Source of the DNA: Flavobacteriaceae bacterium UBA5534
Lineage (GTDB): Bacteria > Bacteroidota > Bacteroidia > Flavobacteriales > Flavobacteriaceae
NCBI GenBank assembly: GCA_002426015.1
Contig: DINS01000035.1
Span: 344,884 to 353,501 of the forward strand
Direction of reading: 5' to 3'
Length of the DNA: 8,618 nucleotides
In this document: piece after piece, positions 1 through 4,644 of the stretch
Layout of the letters: every line of letters begins with the position of its first letter
Numbering within the stretch: position 1 is the first letter of the stretch
Translations under genes and position numbers: made by a program
Notes under the pieces: model-generated
Told to the model about the DNA's origin: nothing
The model's database searches: none
The model's input: the letters and a program-made list of their open reading frames with translations, nothing else

Positions 1-743
1 TTAAAATATGTATTTGAAGTACCCAATTCTGAACCAAGCGATACGCGTCCTGTTTGTCCCAATTGTGTTTGCAACATGATTTTTGCTGGTAATACCATAT
101 CTAACCTCCATTTTCCATTAAAAATTGGTTTTGTATAAGTAACTATTGGAAATACTGGAAATGGATTTGTAGGATCTATCGTAGCTCCTAAACCTATGGT
201 TAACACACTTTTTTTATCTGCTTTTAAAACATAAATTGCAGACACAAGTCCCTTAATCCTGCCAAACATTTCGCCACTAGCATCTGCAATTAAGCTAGCA
301 TTATAAATAATTGGTTTTTTGTTTAAAACTGAAAAATAGGTTATACTAAAAGCAGAAGACAGATAATGTAGTTCTGGATTTGATACTAAACTAGTGTTAG
401 AATCATACTCAAAATTCTGATAATTATAATACCCCGAGTAAGTAAGTTTCCACTTTTTCTTTTTTAGTACATCTAAATTAATATTAACACTAACATCGTG
501 AGTGTTCTCAATTTCATTTTTGCCTAAATAGTTTTCTTTAAAATATGTTTTAAAATTTGTAGACCCATAATTATTATAACTAATATTGAGCTTTCGGGTT
601 TGAGAAAACTTTTCTGCTAGCGACTTAAAATATAATTCTTGCTTAATTTGCATAGAATCATTGCTATTAGACAAATTTGATTCTTGAGCAAAAGCACTCA
701 CAGTAAATAACATTAATAAAAAGATGGTTTGTATATATTTCAT
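1..743 (-). CDS. Secreted, probable outer-membrane beta-barrel protein (DUF6268-like), C-terminus cut by window edge
   Basis: An open frame of 247 codons reads from ATG at 743 to the window edge with no stop, so the 3' end is missing. The N-terminus (MKYIQTIFLLMLFTVSAFAQ) is a typical Sec signal peptide with cleavage expected at AFA or AFAQ, so the mature protein is exported. The rest has no transmembrane helices and shows alternating polar and hydrophobic stretches rich in Tyr, Asn and Ser. Near residues 200 to 225 there is a PVFPVITYTKP segment, then NGKWRLDMVLP and a Gly-rich strand. This resembles the DUF6268 group of Bacteroidetes outer-membrane barrels of unknown function; that assignment is from memory of the family pattern, not a search. 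The gene is divergent from a LytS/LytTR signalling operon and has one of the LytTR-like sites upstream, so it is a plausible regulon member. It could instead be another small porin-like family. Confidence 0.75.
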   Translation of the reverse strand, partial: MKYIQTIFLLMLFTVSAFAQESNLSNSNDSMQIKQELYFKSLAEKFSQTRKLNISYNNYGSTNFKTYFKENYLGKNEIENTHDVSVNINLDVLKKKKWKLTYSGYYNYQNFEYDSNTSLVSNPELHYLSSAFSITYFSVLNKKPIIYNASLIADASGEMFGRIKGLVSAIYVLKADKKSVLTIGLGATIDPTNPFPVFPIVTYTKPIFNGKWRLDMVLPAKIMLQTQLGQTGRVSLGSELGTSNTYF

Positions 744-764
744 ACTCAAAAAGAAATTAAGCTG

Positions 765-772
765 CAAACCTA
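765..772 (-). promoter_or_regulatory. Candidate promoter -7 box for the beta-barrel gene
   Basis: On the minus strand this reads TAGGTTTG, a full match to the Bacteroidetes -7 consensus TAnnTTTG. It ends 21 nt before the ATG at 743, giving a very short leader. No good -33 TTG is seen at the usual distance, which would fit a promoter that needs an activator. The LytTR-like site at 802-831 lies 29 bp upstream of the box. Confidence 0.45.
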
Positions 773-801
773 AAGCTAGTTCTCTCCAATAAATTAAAAA
801 T

Positions 802-831
802 TATACGAAACCGCCTATTTTTTATACAAAA
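802..831 (-). promoter_or_regulatory. LytTR-like operator, copy 1 (9-12-9 direct repeat)
   Basis: On the plus strand there are two direct half-sites, TATACGAAA (802-810) and TATACAAAA (823-831), separated by exactly 12 bp. Start-to-start distance is 21 bp, about two helical turns. LytTR-domain regulators are known to bind pairs of 9-bp direct repeats with a 12- or 13-bp spacer, and a LytTR regulator is encoded at 2151. The site lies 29 bp upstream of the candidate -7 box of the divergent minus-strand gene, an activator-type position. Assignment to this regulator is inference. Confidence 0.5.
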
Positions 832-857
832 AAAGGCGCAATCATGCTGCGCCTTTT
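828..857 (-). terminator. Intrinsic terminator with no visible gene upstream
   Basis: A perfect 10-bp inverted repeat (AAAAGGCGCA at 831-840, TGCGCCTTTT at 848-857) encloses a 7-nt loop. Read on the minus strand, the GC-rich stem runs directly into seven T residues, a textbook rho-independent terminator; the plus strand has only four. It lies between two divergently transcribed genes, where no protein-coding transcript should end. It therefore probably ends a small RNA, or acts as an attenuator in a long leader of the beta-barrel gene. Confidence 0.6.
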
Positions 858-875
858 GCTATTAACCGTGTTCAA

Positions 876-893
876 CACTATAAGATTATAGTG
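876..893. repeat. Short hairpin, 8-bp arms, inside the candidate small RNA
   Basis: CACTATAA (876-883) and its reverse complement TTATAGTG (886-893) are separated by only 2 bases, so a real hairpin would open to about 6 bp with a 6-nt loop. The 8-mer CACTATAA occurs again at 979-986, just beside the second LytTR-like site. The palindrome could be an RNA stem or a protein-binding dyad. Confidence 0.4.
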
Positions 894-947
894 CTTTTGG
901 ATACGATAGTTAAATTTAGGAATAAACCTTACCGAGTTTTCTTTTTT

Positions 948-977
948 TATATGAAACCTAATTATTCTTATACAAAA
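948..977 (-). promoter_or_regulatory. LytTR-like operator, copy 2
   Basis: On the plus strand the half-sites are TATATGAAA (948-956) and TATACAAAA (969-977), with a 12-bp spacer. The 30-bp block matches copy 1 (802-831) at 23 of 30 positions in the same orientation. It is 117 bp from copy 1 and too far from either flanking gene to be their primary site, but correctly placed to drive a small minus-strand transcript. Confidence 0.5.
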
Positions 978-1004
978 TCACTATAATTAAGTAGGAATAT
1001 TTGG

Positions 1005-1034
1005 TTTTGTATAAAATAAAAGCCACTTGGTATA
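1005..1034 (+). promoter_or_regulatory. LytTR-like operator, copy 3 (inverted relative to copies 1 and 2)
   Basis: Read on the plus strand the half-sites are TTTTGTATA (1005-1013) and CTTGGTATA (1026-1034), with a 12-bp spacer. Compared with the reverse complement of copy 1 it matches at 23 of 30 positions. Its orientation is flipped so that it faces the kinase-regulator operon. It ends 39 bp upstream of that operon's candidate -7 box, one helical turn more than the 29 bp of copies 1 and 2. The second half-site is the weakest of the six. Confidence 0.45.
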
Positions 1035-1073
1035 ATTTAGATATAGCACCAATGAGTAGCAGATTTTATATTT

Positions 1074-1081
1074 TATCTTTG
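1074..1081 (+). promoter_or_regulatory. Candidate promoter -7 box for the kinase-regulator operon
   Basis: TATCTTTG matches the Bacteroidetes consensus TAnnTTTG and ends 20 nt before the ATG at 1102. This mirrors the arrangement on the divergent gene (21 nt). There is no evident -33 TTG at the usual spacing, compatible with activator dependence. Confidence 0.4.
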
Positions 1082-1101
1082 ACATAATTAATCATGATCT
1101 A

Positions 1102-2154
1102 ATGAATGACTTAAATAGCAATATTTTTCTCGACTTTTTACTTTCTAAAAAATATAAGTTTTTGAGACATTCCTCTGTGCTATTATTTCTGCTTGTGTTT
1201 ATATTTAGTCGTCATGATCCCGAAAAAAATACATTTGTTAATTCTTATGTGTCTTACTTTGTGCTTTTATTCGCTTATTTATGTATAGTAGTTATGCTTT
1301 ATGTAAATATGTATATTTTAGTTCCTAAATTTCTGTATACTAAAAAGTATATTGCATACTCTATAGTATTAATTTTATGGGTATTTACAGGTCTTATTTT
1401 TATTTTAGTATTTGGTGAGTTTTTTGAGAAAAAGACTCCCACTAAACAAAATATTCAACTATCAGGTGCTATTGAAATTGGTATTTCTCTCATCCCTTTT
1501 ATTTTATCATCAACTACCATTAAATTATTTCAAAGATGGGTCAAAGATAGTAGTCGAATAAGCGAACTTGAAAACCAAGCTCTGAATAGTGAATTAAAAG
1601 CTCTAAAAAACCAAATTAACCCTCACTTTTTATTTAATATGTTAAACAACCTGAATGTATTAATAAAAAAAGACCAGGAAAAAGCATCTTATATCACATT
1701 AAAGTTATCTGATTTTTTAAGACATCACCTTTATGAAAATAGTGATACCTATGTCTCTTTGAGCTCTGAAATACAATTTTTGGAAGACTTTCTAAATTTA
1801 GAAAAAATACGCAGAGATGATTTTACATTTAATATTAGCTGTTGCAACCGCCTAGATACAGAATTAAAAATACCCACTAATGTATTTAGTGTGTTTGTAG
1901 AAAACGCAGTAAAACATAGTTTGGACAGTGACAAACCATCAAAGATTGACATTAGCTTTAAAGCAGAAGAAAGCACCTTAATATTTGAATGCATCAATAC
2001 AAAGCCTGAATTTCCATATAAAGAATCTGATAGTAGTGGCATAGGCTTAAAAAACGTAAAACAAAGACTGGAATTATTATATGATGATAAATTTTCTCTT
2101 TCTATTATTGATGAAGATAAAACTTATAAATTGAATTTAAAACTACCGTTATGA
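1102..2154 (+). CDS. LytS/YehU-type sensor histidine kinase (His_kinase family, 4 TM segments)
   Basis: A 350-residue membrane kinase that should phosphorylate the regulator encoded next to it. The first part has four hydrophobic segments at about 24-36, 48-72, 84-107 and 121-141, with no sizeable periplasmic sensor domain, so the signal is probably sensed in or at the membrane. A short coiled-coil linker follows (about 148-170). The phospho-acceptor is in the NPHFLFN motif (His175), characteristic of the His_kinase family (PF06580). The ATP-binding domain shows the N box VENAVKH (Asn268) and the G box SGIGLKN (Gly313 and Gly315) followed by the usual QRLELLY. Length is normal for the class. 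The ATG at 1102 has no Shine-Dalgarno sequence, as usual in Bacteroidetes. Its stop overlaps the start of the regulator (ATGA), so the two are translationally coupled. The gene is strongly AT-rich compared with the genes right of 6700. The stimulus cannot be deduced. Confidence 0.93.
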   Translation: MNDLNSNIFLDFLLSKKYKFLRHSSVLLFLLVFIFSRHDPEKNTFVNSYVSYFVLLFAYLCIVVMLYVNMYILVPKFLYTKKYIAYSIVLILWVFTGLIFILVFGEFFEKKTPTKQNIQLSGAIEIGISLIPFILSSTTIKLFQRWVKDSSRISELENQALNSELKALKNQINPHFLFNMLNNLNVLIKKDQEKASYITLKLSDFLRHHLYENSDTYVSLSSEIQFLEDFLNLEKIRRDDFTFNISCCNRLDTELKIPTNVFSVFVENAVKHSLDSDKPSKIDISFKAEESTLIFECINTKPEFPYKESDSSGIGLKNVKQRLELLYDDKFSLSIIDEDKTYKLNLKLPL

Positions 2155-2858
2155 ATTGTATTGTAATAGATGATGAACCTTTAGCAAGGGAAGCTATTCA
2201 AGATCTTATTGAAGGTCAAAAAAATCTAACTTTTATAGGTTCTTTTAATAATGCTATAAAAGCAGAAAAATTTATGACCGAAAATGAGGTTGACTTAATT
2301 TTCCTTGATATCGAAATGCCACGGATTAACGGTTTAGAATTCGCAAAGAAAATAAGTAAAAACACTATGGTTATTTTTACTACCGCGCACAAAGAGTATG
2401 CTTTAGAAAGTTACAACCTAGATGCTATAGATTACTTATTAAAACCTGTGCTACCAGCAAGGTTTGAAAAAGCTATTGAAAAAGCATTTGCCTTTTATAA
2501 GCTTTTAAAATCTGAAAATGGCATCGTTGAGAAATTAACTCAAAACTTTATATTTATTAAAGCTGAAAGAAAGTATTATAAAATACTTTTTGAAAAAATA
2601 CTCTATATAGAAGCCTTAAAAGATTATGTTATCATTCATACTTTTCGTGATAAGGTTATCACTGCTATGAACTTAAAAACCATACACTCAAAACTACCAA
2701 AGGATATTTTTATAAGAGTGAGCAAATCCTATATTGTAAATGAATCTGCTATTGAATGTTTTGACAATAACACGATTTACATTAATGAAAATGAAATTCC
2801 TATTGGTAAAGTATATCAAGAAAATTTCTACAATCAGTACTTAAATGAACCTTTATGA
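2151..2858 (+). CDS. LytTR-family DNA-binding response regulator
   Basis: A 235-residue two-domain regulator. The receiver domain (about 1-120) has the acidic pair Asp7/Asp8, the phosphorylation site Asp53 in LIFLDIEMP, Thr77/Thr78 and the conserved Lys98 in LLKP. The segment HKEYALESYNLDAIDYLLKPV is the signature of LytR/AgrA-type receivers. The C-terminal part (about 130-232) is a LytTR domain, recognised by FIKAERKYYKI, ILYIEALKDYVIIHT, LPKDIFIRVSKSYIVN and a final IPIGKVY. These domains bind paired 9-bp direct repeats. The gene starts inside the kinase stop codon (4-nt overlap), so it is the partner of that kinase. The three 9-12-9 repeats upstream of the operon are the obvious candidate targets, implying autoregulation plus control of the divergent gene. 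Its 3' end overlaps the 3' end of the convergent integrase by 6 bp. Confidence 0.95.
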   Translation: MNCIVIDDEPLAREAIQDLIEGQKNLTFIGSFNNAIKAEKFMTENEVDLIFLDIEMPRINGLEFAKKISKNTMVIFTTAHKEYALESYNLDAIDYLLKPVLPARFEKAIEKAFAFYKLLKSENGIVEKLTQNFIFIKAERKYYKILFEKILYIEALKDYVIIHTFRDKVITAMNLKTIHSKLPKDIFIRVSKSYIVNESAIECFDNNTIYINENEIPIGKVYQENFYNQYLNEPL

Positions 2859-4088
2859 ATTTGACTTAATTATCCGTTGATTATTATGGTTTAATTTATC
2901 TCTTAAAATGTTCATATCATCACTTACTTTCCTCTCGATTACCCTTGCATAAATTTGGGTAGTTGCTATTTTAGTGTGACCTAATAATTTTGAAACGGTT
3001 TCTATTGGTACGCCATTACTTAAAGTTACTGTAGTAGCAAATGTATGTCTTGCTATGTGGAATGTTAAGTGCTTTTCTATTTCTAATTTTTTAGTAACCT
3101 CTTTAATGTACTGGTTCATTTTTTGGTTAGAATAAACTGGCAATAACTTTTGTGTTTGAACGCATCGAGGATGGTTCTTGTATTTTTCGATAATTCTTAA
3201 AGCAGCATCTAAAAGTGGTACACGAACTTTGGTTGCTGTTTTCTCTCTTCGTGTGCTAATCCATTTGCTACCATCAATACCTAAAACAATATGTTCTTGA
3301 GTTAGTGAGAACACATCGCAATATGCCAAACCTGTATAACAAGAAAACACGAAAATATCCCTTGCAATTTTATGGGTCTGTTTCTCCAGTATTGAAGTTT
3401 CTAAAGTATTGAGTTCTTCTTCGGTTAGATAATCCCGTTCCACTTTATCAAAATGTAGTTGGTAATTTATTGCAGGGTCTTTTTCCAACCATTCCAACTT
3501 TACACCCAATTTACAGAGCTTTTTAAAGCGTTCTATATGTTTCATTAAGCCATTATTGTTGAGGTTGGGAAGTTTATGTAAATACTGCTCAAAATCGATT
3601 ACAAAGGCATAGTTAAGCTGCTTTAATTGTATGTCTTCAACTTTGTATATTTTCTTGACAAACTTTTTTAGATAGTTTTCAGTCGTCCTGTAGTTTTTGA
3701 GTGTTCCAGGTTTAAGAACTGTTTTCATTGTCTTGTTATGATAGCTTACCAACTGTAAAAGGGTTCTATGCTGTTCGTCTGTTCCCAGATAACGGGATTT
3801 AACTGTGGCTACAGTTATTAGTTTTCCTTCTCTCTGAAGTTCACTATAACTATCGTAAAGTTTGTTTCTAACTTGTTGGATGTAGTTGTTTAAAGCTCTT
3901 GCTTCTGTGGTATTGCCTTTTACTTTCCCTTTGTTTTTGTCCCACAGTTTTTGCGAAACATTTCGTTTTAAACTGATTTCGGAACGTTTACCATTAACAG
4001 TAATACGAACAAAGATTAAGGCATTGTCTGTCTTTTTGGAATTTAGGCGTGTAAAGAATGTTACGCCAAAGGTGGTTGAAGTTTTCAT
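2853..4088 (-). CDS. Bacteroidetes-type tyrosine recombinase / integrase
   Basis: A 411-residue site-specific recombinase that would integrate and excise a mobile element. I chose ATG 4088 because MKTSTTFGVTFFTR is the usual N-terminus of this family; the longer frame would start with TTG at 4112. Residues 1-95 form the N-terminal arm-binding domain (RITVNGKRSEISLKR). About 105-205 is the SAM-like core-binding domain, and 220-395 the catalytic domain. Visible catalytic residues are the HxxR motif His344 and Arg347 (HIARHTF), His371 (LGHTKIATT) and the nucleophile Tyr380 (TQIYARV), with a Lys in the RREKTATKVRV hairpin. The first catalytic Arg is replaced: the box reads TGLAYCD with Ala255. 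The same position is Ser in the CTnDOT integrase, so loss of Arg I is tolerated in this branch. The gene sits about 215 bp from the 3' end of tRNA-Pro on the same strand, a classic layout for a tRNA-targeting element. It looks intact. Confidence 0.95.
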   Translation of the reverse strand: MKTSTTFGVTFFTRLNSKKTDNALIFVRITVNGKRSEISLKRNVSQKLWDKNKGKVKGNTTEARALNNYIQQVRNKLYDSYSELQREGKLITVATVKSRYLGTDEQHRTLLQLVSYHNKTMKTVLKPGTLKNYRTTENYLKKFVKKIYKVEDIQLKQLNYAFVIDFEQYLHKLPNLNNNGLMKHIERFKKLCKLGVKLEWLEKDPAINYQLHFDKVERDYLTEEELNTLETSILEKQTHKIARDIFVFSCYTGLAYCDVFSLTQEHIVLGIDGSKWISTRREKTATKVRVPLLDAALRIIEKYKNHPRCVQTQKLLPVYSNQKMNQYIKEVTKKLEIEKHLTFHIARHTFATTVTLSNGVPIETVSKLLGHTKIATTQIYARVIERKVSDDMNILRDKLNHNNQRIIKSNS

Positions 4089-4162
4089 CTTGAAAGTGTT
4101 TTGGTTGAACAAAATGTTCGTAACACGAAAATCAAATCACTTTCAAAAAATTCTTATGTCTT

Positions 4163-4198
4163 GGTGAGCTCACCGAATCACTCACCTATAGACTCACT
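4163..4198. repeat. CTCACC repeats with 12-bp period plus a palindrome, possible integrase arm sites
   Basis: The hexamer CTCACC/T occurs at 4169-4174, 4181-4186 and 4193-4198, exactly 12 bp apart, and an inverted copy (GGTGAG, 4163-4168) makes a perfect 12-bp palindrome with the first. The block lies between the integrase start and the tRNA-Pro 3' end. Integrases with an N-terminal arm-binding domain use short repeats in such places. It may equally be an operator controlling the integrase promoter. Function is inferred only from position and spacing. Confidence 0.4.
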
Positions 4199-4223
4199 TT
4201 TGTTTTAAGCGGGTTTATTTTGC

Positions 4224-4268
4224 AAAAATAGCCAAATCCTTTGTTTATAAGGCATTCGGCTATTTTTT
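4224..4268 (-). terminator. Nested hairpin terminator downstream of the tRNA operon
   Basis: AAAAATAGCC (4224-4233) pairs perfectly with GGCTATTTTT (4258-4267), and inside it CCTT (4238-4241) pairs with AAGG (4249-4252). On the minus strand the stem is followed by a run of T, so it can end the tRNA-Ser/tRNA-Pro transcript about 35 nt past the mature tRNA and keep it from reading into the integrase. The opposite strand also has a T run, so it may work in both directions. Confidence 0.6.
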
Positions 4269-4302
4269 GTTGTTTTTTGGTTTTATTTAAAACCTTTAAA
4301 AG

Positions 4303-4330
4303 TCGGGGTGGCAGGATTCGAACCTGCGAC
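4303..4330. other. Candidate attachment site (att) in the 3' end of tRNA-Pro
   Basis: Integrases of this class often recombine within the 3' end of a tRNA gene and leave the gene intact. The T-arm and 3' acceptor half of tRNA-Pro, next to the integrase, is the natural candidate core. No second copy of this stretch is found elsewhere in the window, so the other boundary would be to the left, outside it. The A2:C71 mismatch supports exchange of the 3' end. Exact crossover positions cannot be seen. Confidence 0.4.
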
Positions 4331-4377
4331 CTCCTGCTCCCAAAGCAGGCGCGATAACCGGGCTACGCTACACCCTG
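4303..4377 (-). tRNA. tRNA-Pro(TGG)
   Basis: A 75-nt cloverleaf on the minus strand. The anticodon stem CCTGC/GCAGG encloses the loop TTTGGGA, so the anticodon is TGG. The T arm is GCAGG-TTCGAAT-CCTGC, the D loop contains GG, and the discriminator is A. CCA is not encoded. The acceptor stem is CAGGGTG against CACCCCG, which leaves an A:C mismatch at position 2:71 while the other six pairs are canonical. The gene is downstream of tRNA-Ser in the same direction. A 6-bp hairpin with a GTTA loop (4383-4398) lies in the spacer between them. The 3' end faces the integrase. Confidence 0.95.
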
Positions 4378-4468
4378 TATAAAAGTTCGTTAGAACTTAA
4401 AATTTTAATTTTCAAAACTTAACCAATTCCAGTTGCTTTTGAATCAAATAAATTTGGTTTTGTTAATG

Positions 4469-4552
4469 CGGAGAGACGGGGACTCGAACCCCGGCGACAG
4501 TTACCCGTCGACAGATTAGCAATCTGCTCCATTACCACTCTGGCACCTCTCC
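4469..4552 (-). tRNA. tRNA-Ser(GCT)
   Basis: An 84-nt class II tRNA on the minus strand. The acceptor stem GGAGAGG pairs with TCTCTCC (one G:U), and the discriminator is G as usual for serine. The anticodon stem CAGAT/ATCTG has the loop TGCTA, giving anticodon GCT for AGC/AGT codons. There is a long variable arm of the serine type (TCGACGGGTAACTGTCG), and a T arm CGGGG-TTCGAGT-CCCCG. CCA is not encoded. It is the first gene of a two-tRNA operon, with a promoter about 37 bp upstream. Confidence 0.96.
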
Positions 4553-4588
4553 TTAATTTTATGAACTTATGCAATAAATTTGCGGTTG

Positions 4589-4619
4589 CAAATGTAGTCT
4601 ATACTTAACAAGAAAGCAA
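4589..4619 (-). promoter_or_regulatory. Promoter of the tRNA-Ser/tRNA-Pro operon
   Basis: On the minus strand TTG (4619-4617), a 20-bp spacer and TACATTTG (4596-4589) form a full Bacteroidetes housekeeping promoter (TTG...TAnnTTTG). Transcription should start around 4582, about 30 nt before the tRNA-Ser gene. The spacing and both boxes match consensus, making this the best promoter in the window. It begins only 25 bp after the stop of the HD-domain gene, with no terminator between them. Confidence 0.65.
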
Positions 4620-4644
4620 CTATTTTATTTTGTTTTTTTAATTT

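Larger units (their letters stand above)
828..904 (-). ncRNA. Candidate small RNA, about 75 to 80 nt, between the divergent genes
   Basis: This is inferred from four things: the orphan minus-strand terminator at 828-857; a second hairpin at 876-893; a near-consensus -7 box TAAATTTA at 918-911; and a LytTR-like site (948-977) ending 29 bp upstream of that box. The last spacing is the same 29 bp seen between copy 1 and the TAGGTTTG box of the beta-barrel gene. Transcription would start near 904. No convincing open frame is present: the only one starts at GTG, is 18 codons long and runs through the terminator. The start point is a guess, and the box has one mismatch to consensus. Confidence 0.35.

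Noticed and set aside
125..138. A 14-nt match (TTGGTTTTGTATAA) to 1001-1014, containing one operator half-site
   Set aside because: It lies inside the beta-barrel coding region and has no second half-site at 12-bp spacing, so it is probably chance.
837..893. GTG-start 18-codon minus-strand frame across the orphan terminator
   Set aside because: It reads through a strong terminator stem, has no ATG start and no coding features.
4089..4112. Longer integrase reading frame beginning with TTG at 4112
   Set aside because: The extra eight residues are not part of the family N-terminus, and ATG at 4088 fits relatives.
3886..4167. Plus-strand open frame of 93 codons opposite the integrase start
   Set aside because: It overlaps a clearly real gene on the other strand and its translation resembles no protein family.
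4224..4235. 12-nt identity (AAAAATAGCCAA) between the tRNA terminator and 8105-8116
   Set aside because: A match of this length is expected by chance in AT-rich DNA of this size; the second copy has no pairing arm.
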